Positions 10,932-22,405 of a DNA stretch of 64,000 bases are shown one piece after another (the stretch's first letter is position 1; the number at the start of each line of letters is the position of its first letter). The translations under genes and the position numbers were made by a program. The stretch is from Adineta ricciae (taxonomy: Eukaryota > Rotifera > Eurotatoria > Adinetida > Adinetidae). Location of the stretch: assembly GCA_905250025.1 (NCBI GenBank), contig CAJNOJ010000367.1:1-64000 (forward strand), written 5' to 3'. The notes under the pieces were generated by a model. That model did no database searches and was not told the DNA's origin. It was given only the letters and a program-made list of their open reading frames with translations.

Positions 10932-11960
10932 TTTACTCCCTCTACTGAAAGGAGGGTAGTGCGTCGAACTGGTATCACCGAAAAAACGAGTTGATGTTCG
11001 TTCGTTCGTCCGTTCATTCCTTTTTCTTCAAATATTGCCCAACACTAGTTGATAGCAGTAAGGGTTGACCGAAGCGTCATCGGGGTCGACGATCACAAAT
11101 CTGAGGTTAGTTTTTTCTTAAACATCGAACTTCAGTTTCTCTCTTTATCTTTTCAAAGCAGACATTTTTCTGTGTCTTTTTTACAATCTTCTGTGGAAGA
11201 TAATGAGCTGAACGCTATTCCGATATGTGATGTGAGAAGAAATAATAGTTTAGAAGTTTACACGACAAGATTTAGTCTGTATGGTATTGTGATATTTATA
11301 ACTCAAAAAATCGGAGAAAGTGGTATGTGCGTACTACCATTTTCGCGTCGTTAGCAGCGACTGCGACACGCCAGGTGTTTCGGTAAGATTTTAGCGGAAG
11401 TACGTCACCAAAAGATATACCCGTCAGTGGAGTTCTATCTTAATAAGTATATGAGGAAATCGACTGTACAAAAAGCAGTCCAAACATATGAAGCACTGTG
11501 ATGAGTGCTCGTTTCCCGGCAAATCATTAAAAAAAACTTTTAATCTATTTTGTGTGGCAATCAAATGAATAGAAGATCATCACCTCGGAAGTGCCAACGA
11601 AACGTAGCTATTCATTTTTAAAGTACCAAAAGTGAATGGCACAGCGGAGGTAAAGATCGGAACGACTAGGCGTTGGTCTGAGAAACTTTTAGGGGACCAA
11701 ATGAATGAGTGAAAGACTGAAGCAAATCATCGAATAGCCGTACCATCGAAATAGAATAATTTTTATTTATTTGGTTGGGCAAAAGGATCTGCAACAATTT
11801 CACCCTCATCCTCATCTTAAAGTGTTGCAGAACTTTTTGCCCAAGCTAGCATTTCTTCTAAAAATAGATGCTATTGGATGATATCCTTTCACTAGAGGAT
11901 CAGCGGCTACTAAGCCGCGGTACTTGTCATTCAAATCCATTCGATAAGCAATATCAGCGG
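10932..11960 (+). repeat. Dispersed repeat family R1, copy 1
   Basis: Starts with CCCTCTACTGAAAG and contains, in order, a GTTGACCGAAG...GGTCG motif, TCTCTTT...CTTTTCA, a TAGCGGAAGTA block, GAACGACTAGGCGTT and an AACCAGCGGCTAC-like end. The same order of words recurs near 19950-21250, 26190-26930 and 29540-29955. No protein-coding capacity is evident. It is probably a non-autonomous mobile element; termini are not resolved. Confidence 0.5.
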
Positions 11961-13059
11961 AGTCGCTAAAATCCGACACATCCGTACTTCACTACTGCCG
12001 ATTTGCTGCATTGTGGGACTGATTTTTTCTTGTATTTTCTCTACACATCAGGCACTAGCCTGGCGTAGTTGTAACTTATAGTACCTTGAAGAAACAAAAT
12101 ATACGTGTAGTTCAATAGATCGTGATTTAAGTGTGGTTTTTTGCCCTCTCGTTTCCCAAAGACCCTCTGAGGCTTTTTTAAAGATTCTGTCAAATGTCTA
12201 TTAGATTTGGTACCAATTTTTACCTATTTAAACCAGTTTTTAGCCCATGCGAGAATTAGCTTCCTGTTTTGTGGAACTCACATTATTTTCGAAGAAAAAT
12301 AGTGAGTGTCAGTTCTATATCCAGGATCTTTGGACCCCTCCCCCCTCCATGGACCGCAAGCCGCTGTTTCAGCTATATAGGTTAGCCGCTACGGGGGTTA
12401 CAGGATGCAAGGACGACAGGGGCTATACAGGCTCAGCCTCACAGGGCTACAGGTGCTACACAGGATGCAGGCACTGTAACGACTATTGTAGCCGTATGAC
12501 CTATAGAAGTATTAGAAATGTAGAGAGTGTTAGGGTTATCGAACATAGAAAAATGTTATCAGCGTATTCAAATTCCTATTATTTACCATTCAAGTAAAAA
12601 TATTTGCATATCAAATACAGATTCGTTATTTTTTGCTGTGCTGTTTGGACCTTACTCTGTATAATTTAAAATATGCAAAAATGGCCCAACGTACACTGTA
12701 CTCAGAAAAATCTCACCTAATATTCTCATATTAAGCTAAGGACGGTCAATTGTATATTTAATTCTTCAGTAGAATCATCTGCTTATACCTTTTGTAACTA
12801 CTAGAAACACTACCAACCTGAGAGTGATGATCTTAAAGTGAGTTTACTCCTTAAGTATTCTATTCTAATCCAGTCTCTCTTTCCAAATGCAAGCATGTAA
12901 GTTTCACATTTTAGTCCCAAAGGGGCTGCGCTGACAAGCTTTTTATCCGAACATAAAGTATGGCGCATTTTTAATTCTCTTTTCAGATTTTACTTACGCT
13001 TTATATTGCTCATTAAAATCGATTAAATCGTCTGCTATCTGGTTTTACTTGTCTCTTAG
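11961..13059. other. Intergenic, one short degenerate repeat
   Basis: No gene recognised. Between 12386 and 12477 an imperfect repeat built on CTACAGG/ATGCAGG words makes a locally GC-rich patch. The rest is ordinary AT-rich sequence. Confidence 0.4.
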
Positions 13060-13362
13060 TTTCGTCAGACACAGATACAATACTGCGAACAAAGATGGAA
13101 CAACGATTGCAAAAAATTTGGTGTCAGGTCCTTCCTCATGTGAGCTCAATACCATCAATCTCGACATCTTTCTTTTCTCTGGGGGACGATCCTGTATTGT
13201 TCATAAGACTATTCCAGTTATACTCAATGAACTTCAAACATAATCTTCCACTTGTTACATTTCTTCGACAGCCAACAATTGCTGAACATGCTCGCCTTTT
13301 GCTCGAATGTGCCACGTTAGAAACAACATGTGATCCATCATCACCGGTCAACGTTTTGGAAG
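13060..13362 (+). pseudogene. Carrier-protein (ACP/PCP-like) domain exon, relic of an NRPS/PKS-type gene
   Basis: An exon-like block bounded by an acceptor (TCTCTTAG before 13060) and a donor (GTTAGT after 13362). It translates to LRTKMEQRLQKIWCQVLPH, then ISTSFFSLGDDPVLFIRLF and TFLRQPTIAEHARLL. This is the layout of phosphopantetheine carrier domains of non-ribosomal peptide synthetases, whose core reads FFxLGGDS. Here that core is LGDDP: the serine that takes the phosphopantetheine arm is proline, so the domain cannot be primed. No condensation or adenylation domain is visible nearby. Bdelloids are known to carry NRPS/PKS genes gained by transfer; that origin is inference here. Confidence 0.55.
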
Positions 13363-14777
13363 GTTAGTCATGTTTTTGTTGTCACTTTGTCTGTAGATGT
13401 GTTTATGAACTGTTTTTGATTTCACATATCACCAGCGTAAGCCCGTGCAAACTACACGACTCGATTTTCCCCTCAAGGAATGGTCTCAAAACTTTAACCC
13501 TTCGCCAAGTGAGATCCACACAAAGAAACCACTTGATGTAACCCAATAGTCCTACGGTGTGACTGCCTTATCCGATTGTAGTTCACAAGATTGTTTTAAA
13601 TTGGGACATATAATAGAATAGCAGTTGGTGATTAAACGGAAATCATGTCTTCTAGCTTCTTTTTGCTTTCTCAATGGTAATTATGTTAGCATTTCATTCA
13701 TTGAGTTTGTCTCAATAATCTAGAATAATTTCTTTCGAGTCTTTTTGCAATCTGAGAATAAGTCTGAATCATTCCATTGGCGTTCTTTTCTTTTTTTTGA
13801 ATCTCAACTGTCTTACAATTTTGCTTGATAAAATTTCAGTGATCAAGTTCCCGTTAGTGACGTAGCCAAGATAAAGCATGGTTAAGCGACGTCTAACCAT
13901 CAACAGCCTTTGCGCAATCACTGGAGAAGAAAAATTTTAAGCGTTGCCCTGCCACCATCACAAATCTTTCAGGTGCCCCCCCCTCCCCCCCATCCACTTA
14001 CTTTTTTATTGGTTACGCCCACTAGTTCCAATCCTTTCTTTTGAATTCTTTAATCATTCTGCATAGTAGTTCCTTGACAATTCGAAGGTATCTGATAATA
14101 GCAGCGTAGAAATAAGTTGAAACCATTTTGTCATAAGATGGGGAATATGAATTTGCAGCAAATTCATTTAATTTTAAATCAGAGTAATTTGTAGTAATAT
14201 TAAATGGAAGGATATCATTGTGGTAATTGTGGTCAATGTGTTCAATAAGGTCTTCATAAGTTACATGTATTTAATTTTATTGACCACAATGACCACATCG
14301 ATGGGAATGCTAATATAATGCAATGACTGCACGAGATGAACAGTTTGATTTCGAAAGGATATCATTTGAATAGTTGAGCTAAAAACAGTTCAAAGGATCA
14401 GACTACTACGATATTTCATTGTTGTTGGAATCCTGATTGCCACGACAGTGGTAATATCACTAAGCTGATATACGATCTTGGGACCCGTAGTTTATATGAG
14501 TTTCAGCATTGATATATACAGATACTTGTTTAAAACAATAGTTTTCATGTAGTTGATGCTTGCAATCGTTAAGTGAAATCGATTGGTGACTCAGGGAAAG
14601 TCTCGATATTGTGGAATTTTAATCCTAAAATTGATTTTGCCGCTAAATCAAATTGCCCATGAAGTGTCAACGGAACCTTTACAAATAGTTTCACATCATC
14701 TTAACCAATATGAATCGATCACGAACATCAATCTATTTGTCTATTTGTTAGCGATAACAGATAGTACATTATTATCG
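13363..14777. other. Intergenic, no recognised gene
   Basis: No continuation of the carrier-domain exon could be followed. A small inverted pair (TGTGGTCAATGTG with a TTGACCACAATGACCACAT region, about 14227-14297) is the only structure seen. Confidence 0.4.
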
Positions 14778-14779
14778 CT

Positions 14780-15228
14780 ACACTGAAAAAAAATAAGGTA
14801 TTCTACCAAACCCATCAAAAAGGTTTCGTAGGTGTCCAAAGCTTCCAAATGTGTCGACATATTCAAAAGAATGGTTTTCAAAAATCTACGAAACCAAAAA
14901 GGATCGGTCGGCGGGCACACGCTCCGAACCGTCGTCTCGAAACCTTTTTAAGTTTCGCACGGTTCCAATAAAGGTTCGCCAGAAAATACGGAACCTTAAG
15001 GTTTCGCACTATGGTTTTGTACGAATCCATTAAGGTTTCGTATTTTGTGACGAAACCTAAAAAGGTTCCGTGGTGAGGGTTCGGAGTGTGTGCCCGCCGA
15101 CCGGTCCTTTTTTGGTTTCGTAGATTTTTGAAAACCATTCTTTTGAACATGTCGACACATTTGGAAGCTTTGGACACCTACGAAACCTTTTTGATGGGTT
15201 TGGTAGAATACCTTATGTTTTTTCAGTG
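14780..15228. mobile_element. Foldback/MITE-like element with long terminal inverted repeats and TA flanks
   Basis: The left arm (14780 to about 14960) begins CACTGAAAAAA and the right arm (about 15050 to 15228) ends TTTTTTCAGTG; the two are near-perfect reverse complements over roughly 180 bases. TA dinucleotides flank both ends (14778-14779 and 15229-15230), consistent with a TA target-site duplication as made by Tc1/mariner-type transposases. The short centre is itself made of AAGGTTTCG/CGAAACC words. No transposase is encoded, so it would be non-autonomous. Confidence 0.8.
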
Positions 15229-15230
15229 TA

Positions 15231-15292
15231 CTTTTTTTCTTTTCTTTTTTTTCTTGCTGATACCTATATGTCCTATGTGTGGTTCGATGCCA

Positions 15293-15337
<45 letters not shown>

Positions 15338-16449
15338 TTTAAAGTTCGAATTTTATCCTGATGGTCGTTGAAACTGTCCGAAAGATGAAGAGAAAAGAGC
15401 GAGAGAGAGAGAGAAGGTCACGAATTGTGAATTCCAGTTGGGACTATTCCAAGTCCTATTTTTCTGAATTCGATCTCAATCCTGTTGAAGTTGGAAGCGG
15501 GCTCTGCACATGATGAAAATATTGCCTCGAAGATAATTCTTCCATTTCAAAATTCAGTACAATCTGTTATATAAATAATACAACAGTATTCAAGTAATTA
15601 TGTATCTAAGAAATATTCGACATAAATATACAAAAATTACAACTGAAGACAGATTTTAGAATATTAGCAAAACAATTAACAGATCACACTTTCAAGAAAT
15701 AATATGGTATTAAGTTGCATCTTATTTGATTTCTGTTTTTAGAAATCAATACGGTTATTCCTGTTAGAAATTGAAGTCAGAATCTAAGCGAAAAAAACAG
15801 TTCCAGTGGGCTGTAACACATTGAAATAAAAAAGAGAGATGACATTGAAGATGATGTTTATTATAATACATACAAGTCAATTAACTGTTTTAACCTATTC
15901 CACCGTTTAAATAATGATAAAAAACGGATCTAAAGATCGAAAGAACTTGTTTTTGTTAATTGAAGAAATGATCAATACGACGAATGACAAAACTAAAAAA
16001 TAGAAGCCATATAGACGCATTCATATGTCTACAGTAAAACACGCTTTTTTATACAAAAATTTTACTCCTACGTAGCTTTATTTGCTACTTGAGTAGTCTG
16101 ACATTTTCTATATTGTTCTATGTGGAAAAATTCCAATGGAATATTCATTGTCTCGGCACGGAATCTAAACCCATGAATCTCTATAATAATCAATAACACA
16201 TGAGATTTTCGTAACATAAACAAAATTAAACTGTTTTGTACGGAAACGAGCATCATGTATTGAGCGCTAATACGACATCTCCATTTCATCATTAAAATTG
16301 TTTACTAAAGCTGATGCGACAACATTCGCAATTCTGTTTTCTTTATCATTAGCCAATAAATTGTTTATTCTTCGAATTCGCCAATAGAAAAAAATGATTG
16401 AGATATCACTCTCCGCGTTTTTATTTCTTTTTTACCCTCGCTAAACGCA
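15231..16449. other. Intergenic upstream of the hydrolase-lectin gene
   Basis: Holds an (AT)n microsatellite and otherwise AT-rich sequence without a recognised gene. A GA-rich patch lies at about 15396-15416. Confidence 0.45.
15295..15329. repeat. (AT)n microsatellite
   Basis: An uninterrupted run of AT dinucleotides, about 17 units. Confidence 0.95.
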
Positions 16450-16457
16450 TATATAAA
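16450..16457 (+). promoter_or_regulatory. TATA box of the hydrolase-lectin gene
   Basis: TATATAAA lies 75-82 bases before the ATG at 16532. Spacing would put transcription start near 16480, leaving a short leader. Prediction from sequence only. Confidence 0.5.
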
Positions 16458-16531
16458 TAGATCACTACTTCGAACGATTGCATTTCATTTTTCAACTATT
16501 GATTTCTTTTTATTTTTTGACTACTATTACA

Positions 16532-18748
16532 ATGGAAAAATATTCGTGTGAACTTTATATTATAAATGCTGGTCGTGGTGATGCCGCAGTTTTTATAGAA
16601 CAACATAAAAATGGAAAAGCCCGCGTTAGTACTATGATCGATTGTGGGCCATACGAAGCCAGTCCGCGATTTATTAAGCTGCTGGAATTCTTGGATCTTA
16701 TACAGATTTCAGATACTGTTCAAGATAAGATAATATTGGATAATTTAATATTAACACATCAAGATAAAGATCATACACAACTTATTGGGACACTGCTACG
16801 TAACAACGCTAAGATCGAGATAGAAAACATTTATGTCAGTAGCGGATGTCTATCACTCACCTGGCTCAAAGAGTTAGCTCCAAAGTACGAAAAAACAAAG
16901 GCTACTTCTTTCTACGACTTCCCATTTCTTCATATTGCTGGACAAAGATATTCTGACAAGAACAATGACGAGATCTATCATTATTATAAGTCGTTTTCAA
17001 GCAATGAAGGAATAATTGTGAGGGGAGCACACCGTACACCTGAAATAGATTCCAATAAGGAGAATGCAGAATCCATATTGACATATTATGTTCATCCGGA
17101 ATATAAAGATACCAAAAGAATCCTTTTCACCGGTGATTCTCAAGCTGAAATCGTGAAGAAACGATGTAACGATTCTAAGATAAAACTCAATGGTTTACTA
17201 TTATTTAAAGTCCCTCATCATGGCAGCCGATTCAATAATTTTGATCCATTAAATGGTTATCATGAAAAGTTTATTTTGAAAGATATGCGCGTAAAATATG
17301 TCAATCGAGCAATTGGAATATTTATGATTTGTTATCATGAACAATCTCAAAAGAATAAAGACAAGTTAACTCATGACCACACTGAATGGTATGATCGGTT
17401 TGCCTCAAATATGAGGAAAGGCTTAGCCGATGCGTCGAAAAGTTGGACTTATCAGAACATTATTCAAGAAACCTTATCTAATGACATCATGATAAAAATA
17501 ATGAATGGAATAATCCAGTTATGCAAGGATGTTGCATCGGAATTTGGAATTGAGCAAATGTCGGATGATAAAATTGAAAGAATCCAAAATATGTGTAAAA
17601 GATTCAAAAGTTTTCTTCCTCCAAATATGCATGACGATGTAATAGAGTTCCACAATGCGGTATTAACCACTCAAAAATTTCTTCTACGCGATTTTTTTGG
17701 GTACAACCAATTTATGTCTTCTTTATGGTGGCGACACTTAGTTGCTCTTTTCTACAAGGAAGTCAATGCTTCGAATTATGTTATATCTTGTTACGATGAA
17801 TATGGTCATCCACATATGGAAACAATTGCTGGAATTATTCAAGCAGCTCAAGTTGCTCCGTATGAAAGTGTAACGATTTTGATAACTAATACCAGTACTA
17901 ATTTACTTGGCAAAGAGTCACTACTTCGAACTGAAGTGAGTGACTTCTTGACTTTTAATCGGTTGCGAAGGCGATACGAAAGTAAGGTTACAATTATTCA
18001 ATCTAATGACAATTCTATAGCTACTCAATTTGACCTTTTGAACGAAATGTTCATCATTCACGATAACAGTTATTCAATTTTTAATTACACATTGGTAAGT
18101 TAATGTAAGAAACAAATATAGATGGAATACTGTAATTTATGGATTTAAGGCGATACGAGGAAAAAGATCAGTTTTTCGATTTTTGTTTTCTATAAAGTGA
18201 TTCAAGTATTAATAACTTAAGGAATCAAATCTACAGATTTTCCAAAGTTCATTTCATGATTGAGTTTCTTTTATCTCGAAGAATGTTAATCAAACTTTAT
18301 TAGATATTGTTGTTTGTGTACAATTGAACATTTTATATTTCATCTATTTTAGATGCCAGAGATAGCAGGTGATACTCTTCCACTCGACACAATTTTGGAA
18401 GAAAATCATGGACTTTTATCGAAGAATCGTAAATATTGGCTCTTGATGCAAAATGATGGTAACCTCGTTATATATACAAATGTGTATTTGAAAGGTGTAA
18501 CATCAATTTACAATTTTGGCTATGGCCCATCCACTAGATTGAACCCCTATTTTCTAGCTATAATGCCGGATGGCTTCCTTGTCGTTAGTGATACAGATAA
18601 ACATATATATTGGGCATGGCCAGAGACATTAACAACAAAAGAAATACCGGCTAAGATGGTCATACAAGATGATGGAACACTTTGTCTCTACAGCGAAAAC
18701 GGTGTTGCTATGTGGACATTGAACTTTTTACGTAATATTTTTCACTGA
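16532..18748 (+). CDS. Metallo-beta-lactamase-fold hydrolase fused to a bulb-type (B-) lectin domain
   Basis: Exon 1 is 16532-18094; the intron at 18095-18352 starts GTAAGT and ends TTTTAG, phase 0; exon 2 is 18353-18748. The product is 652 residues. The first in-frame ATG (16532) was taken; the open frame extends upstream without another ATG. Residues 14-20 read GRGDAAV; the metal site THQDKDH (H76, D78, D80, H81) has the HxDxDH form of ComEC/Rec2-type metallo-beta-lactamase folds; LFTGDS (about 198-203) and VPHHGS (about 227-232) complete the signature. Exon 2 encodes a B-lectin domain whose MQNDGNLVIY fits the mannose-site motif QxDxNxVxY; a second copy, IQDDGTLCLY, keeps part of it. No signal peptide is seen on the chosen start. 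The substrate is unknown; the family includes nucleases and other hydrolases. The gene is intact. The middle of the protein (about 260-480) is not recognised. Confidence 0.8.
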
Positions 18749-19135
18749 AAAGAAAATTTTTCCCTCTACTCTGTAAAAAAAAGGCGTCACACTGAACCAT
18801 AAAAAGGTTTTAGATTTAGGTATCATTTTCAGAACCCTCTAAGGTTCAACTCCAATCTAGTTTTGTCCAAAACTTTTTTCTATTTTCCCAAAAAATGGTT
18901 CTAGTCTTCCAGAGAACAGTTCATTTTAGTTGCTATACCTTCTACTATCTATTGGTTCCCTATTCAACTACTTATCCTTGTCTTTTGCGCGCCGCTTCTA
19001 TCCGTGAGCTTATCTATAACTACCTATTTCTAATCCTAATCTTAACCTTATCCTTAACTGACTATACCTGAGCTTATTCTGCACTGCCTACTTCTGTTCT
19101 TAATTTTAACTTTATCCTAAATAAAATTCACTTAC
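18749..19135. other. Intergenic with foldback-like words
   Basis: Contains CACTGAACC and AAAAAGGTTTT words like those of the element at 14780-15228, possibly a decayed relative, then simple CTTATCCTTAAC-type sequence up to a gap. Confidence 0.4.
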
Positions 19136-19187
19136 NNNNNNNNNNNNNNNNNNNNNNNNNNNNNNNNNNNNNNNNNNNNNNNNNNNN
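19136..19187. other. Assembly gap (52 n)
   Basis: A run of 52 ambiguous bases. The length equals the period of the repeat array that follows, so the gap probably replaces an array unit or a number of units. Confidence 0.95.
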
Positions 19188-19410
19188 GTTTAGAAGTTGA
19201 ATAGTTGAAAACTCGAAGCTTCGAGTTCTAGATTTATAGGTTTAGAAGTTGAATAGTTGAAAACTCGAAGCTTCGAGTTCTAGATTTATAAGTTTAAAAG
19301 TTGAAAACTCGAATAGTTTAAAACTCGAAGCTTCGAGTTCTAGATTTATAGGTTTAGAAGTTGAATAGTTGAAAACTCGAAGCTTCGAGTTCTAGATTTA
19401 TAAGTTTTAG
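19188..19410. repeat. 52-bp tandem array
   Basis: About four units beginning GTTTAGAAGTTGAATAGTTG and containing the palindrome CTCGAAGCTTCGAG. One unit is altered by an inserted AAAACTCGAATAG-like stretch. It abuts the gap, so copy number is uncertain. Confidence 0.9.
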
Positions 19411-19949
19411 AATTCGAACGAAGTTTTAATACTCGAATCGAGTTAACGATTTCTACACTACTCTACCATTTGTAAAGACGCCGCATGTTCTTTGATGAAA
19501 AAAGTACAATTTGAAGTTTGATGTCAATTCTGTTGCTGCAACTGGCTTTAAAATGCTTTGATATGTAGAATGATGCCCTGGCATCAAGTGTTCTTGAAGA
19601 AGTTGTCATTGTCAATCTAATGCATTAGAGTAATAGTTACTTTGAAAAGAAAGAAAGGAATGAAAAAAATTATATTTTGCGTACTTCATTTTATCTTACC
19701 TATAAGAAGCATAACCATACACAAAATTTTAACATTCAAACAGAAAAGTGGTGAATCGACGGGTTTATACACAAGGTACTCTATGCACTATAAAAATTAG
19801 AATTTCATTATATAGGAAATAGAGAAGCGTTGTTGGATGTTTAATAAATAAAAAAAGGTCTAGTGGGTTTGTAATCCTTAGAAAGATTTCCCCATGTATG
19901 TTGCTATATTGGCAGATGATCTTTGATCTCTAAAATATATTTCTCCCTT
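19411..19949. other. Intergenic, nothing recognised
   Basis: AT-rich sequence with no gene, repeat or RNA signature that I could identify. Confidence 0.4.
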
Positions 19950-21250
19950 TTCTGAAAGAAAGGGTTATACAGCGGTTAAATACATGGCTCGAAAACCCTT
20001 AAGTTTTTCTGTCTGTCTGTCAGTCCTATCCAATCAGAGAGCAGCATTTCTTAAGTCAATGAAATTTACCGATAAAAACTAGAAAGTGACTACTACCGAG
20101 GTAATCAGGGTTGGAGATCTCGAATTCGTGATTAGTTTTTCGAGATCTCAATTAGCTAATTACCAACTAGGGAAATAAATATTTTTTTGTTGCCGAGTAA
20201 GGGTAACTGAGGTCGGAGATCCCGAATCCGCTATTAGTTTTTCTTTATTCGTTGAGGTGCGGCTTCTTCCTTTCTCTTTTCAAAACAGATATGTTTCTGA
20301 GTCTTTTCTAAATTCTCGTGTAGGAGATAGTAGGTTAAGCACTATGGCTGGGTATGATGGAATACAACCGAGAATGTCCTTATGTTTTTCGTCTTTCTGC
20401 ATAAGTGTATCAGAAGAACGAAAAAGAAAAGGAAGTTTCGTTCGAGCACATTGGAAAAGGATAATCTTAACTAGTTACCATAAGGCAGACATATACAAGG
20501 CATCAGCTTTTTGATCCAAGTCGAAGATAGACTTAACTTGGTTTGAGTCAAGACAAAAATCGAGTTGACTTCCCATATTTGGCGTCAGTTCACTACATAA
20601 GTTCTTCTATGATTCTTAATTAAAATTTTTTTGATACTTTTAGGCCTAAAATTAATACTAAACTGCATAAAACACTTGGATATATTTATACAGTTTTGGA
20701 CTTGACTTGCCCATGCTTGCCATAAGATGTGTGCGAAGATAGTTGTTTAGACATTTGCACCAAAAGACTTTAGTATATCTCACATGATGATATTTACAAT
20801 TTAAGAGATCAGAAGAAATAGTATGAAGTTAATATAGTTTTTTTTCACGCTGTGACACATGCTGTCTTTCGATAGGATTTTAGCGGAAGTAGGTCTCCAG
20901 AAGTATGGCCGTCAGTGTAGTTCTATATTATTACCTATAGAGACAACGACTAGGCAGATACTAATTTGACCATATCAGGCACTATGATGGATGCTTTTTT
21001 AAAACCAGATCATAAGATAAAAGTCTCTTTCTATTTTCTTTTGATAATCAAATGCATGGCAAGTCTCTAATTTAGAAGCCAGAATGACGGGAAGCGTAGT
21101 CAGTCACTTTGAGAATTAATCAAAAGTGAAAGGCATAGTAGGGATAATCATGGGAACGACTAGGCGTTTGCATGAGAACTGTTTTAGCAAATGAAATGAG
21201 CATGAGTGAAAGACAGACAAACTATGAGATAGATAGATCATTGAAATGCA
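19950..21250 (+). repeat. Dispersed repeat family R1, copy 2 (rearranged)
   Basis: Begins CTCCCTTTTCTGAAAG and shares with copy 1 the TTTTCAAAACAGATATGTTTCTG-like block, TAGCGGAAGTAGGTC, GGCCGTCAGTG and GGGAACGACTAGGCGTT words in the same order. Extra GAGATC-rich sequence separates the first blocks. No coding capacity. Confidence 0.45.
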
Positions 21251-21409
21251 ACAAGTTTTATTTGTCATTTGAGAAACACAGAGAAGCTGATAATACATTT
21301 AGTAGGGGGCAAGGGGCCGTCGCGCGGTATTATTCCTAAGCGCAGTAGAAAGATTTTCAAATATCTGCTGTCTTTCGGATTAAACGGATTTTTCTTAATC
21401 AGATCAACT

Positions 21410-21830
21410 TTCACAGTTATTCCCTTTCTGAAAGAAAGGATTATAGTCGCGTTAAAAATCAGTATGAGTTTGTTGATCCAAACCAATCAGAAATAAGGAT
21501 TTCTTAAATCATCGAAATTTACCCTTATCAGATATAAACCGACTACTAGATAAATAATCGAGGTCGAAGAACTAGAATCTGGAATAAGTTTTAACTAGTT
21601 ATTAACTATTAGTTACGTTCAGACGAATTAGGGATGAGCTATTAATGTGCGCAGTGAGGGTTGACCGAACGGTAATTTAGGTCGGGGAGCTCAAATCTGA
21701 GGTTTTTTTCATGAAAGCTTTCTGTCTCCTTTTTCCCGACACAGGATCACTTTTCGTAGCCGATAGTGTTTTAAGCGGTAATATGTAGAACAAAATCTTA
21801 TAGCTGACTAGCGTCCGATTGCTGGATCCC
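21410..21830 (+). repeat. Dispersed repeat family R1, partial copy 3
   Basis: TTCCCTTTCTGAAAGAAAGG, then GTGAGGGTTGACCGAACGG and AGGTCGGGGAGCTCAAATCTGAGG match the first part of copy 1. The second half is missing. Confidence 0.4.
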
Positions 21831-22151
21831 GATAGTCATCAGCATATTATTGAGATTACACACTTGTATAGATAGCTATATTATAGAAATATCATCTGGT
21901 GCAAGTCAATCAAAATAATGTTTACTTTGTGAAGTGTTGTTTTCGATAGCCGTAATAAAACAAAGACGGTGACTTTTTAAGAAGGACTAAAAGGGAATGG
22001 ATTGATTAGTTTCGAAAGTGGTTCTAGATTAGATGAGAGAGCAAAAATGTACATGTAACGGCTAGCAGCGAGCAGCGAGTGACCGACCAGAAGAAGGCCG
22101 ACTAGCGATCAGTCGTTGATTTGAAGTATAATATTTTAAAGAACGAGCAGT

Positions 22152-22405
22152 CATCCTATTCCGCAATGTTGAGCATTTGGGAACCAGTTCCGCACGCAGA
22201 ATCGATTCCGAAATTCCGTCCTTACACAAGTTCAATGAATTCCGAAATTCCTTCAACTGATTCCGGAATTCCGTAAATGGAATTCGGTTGTGCATAGGGG
22301 AGATGGTATGTGAGGGTGAAGGGAGTGGGTGTACTTCCGGAATCGTAGGAACTGATTCCGTGTGCGGAACTGATTCCCAAATGTGCAACATTGCGGAATA
22401 GGATG
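22152..22405. mobile_element. Short inverted-repeat element rich in TTCCG words
   Basis: The left end CATCCTATTCCGCAATGTTG is the reverse complement of the right end CAACATTGCGGAATAGGATG, and pairing continues about 50 bases inward. The inside carries ATTCCGGAATTCC-type palindromes and a G-rich GTGAGGGTGAAGGGAGTGGG stretch. No protein is encoded. It looks like a MITE or foldback element; no clear target-site duplication was identified. Confidence 0.65.

Noticed and set aside
14851..15334. Overlapping frames inside the foldback element
   Set aside because: They are mirror translations of the inverted arms.
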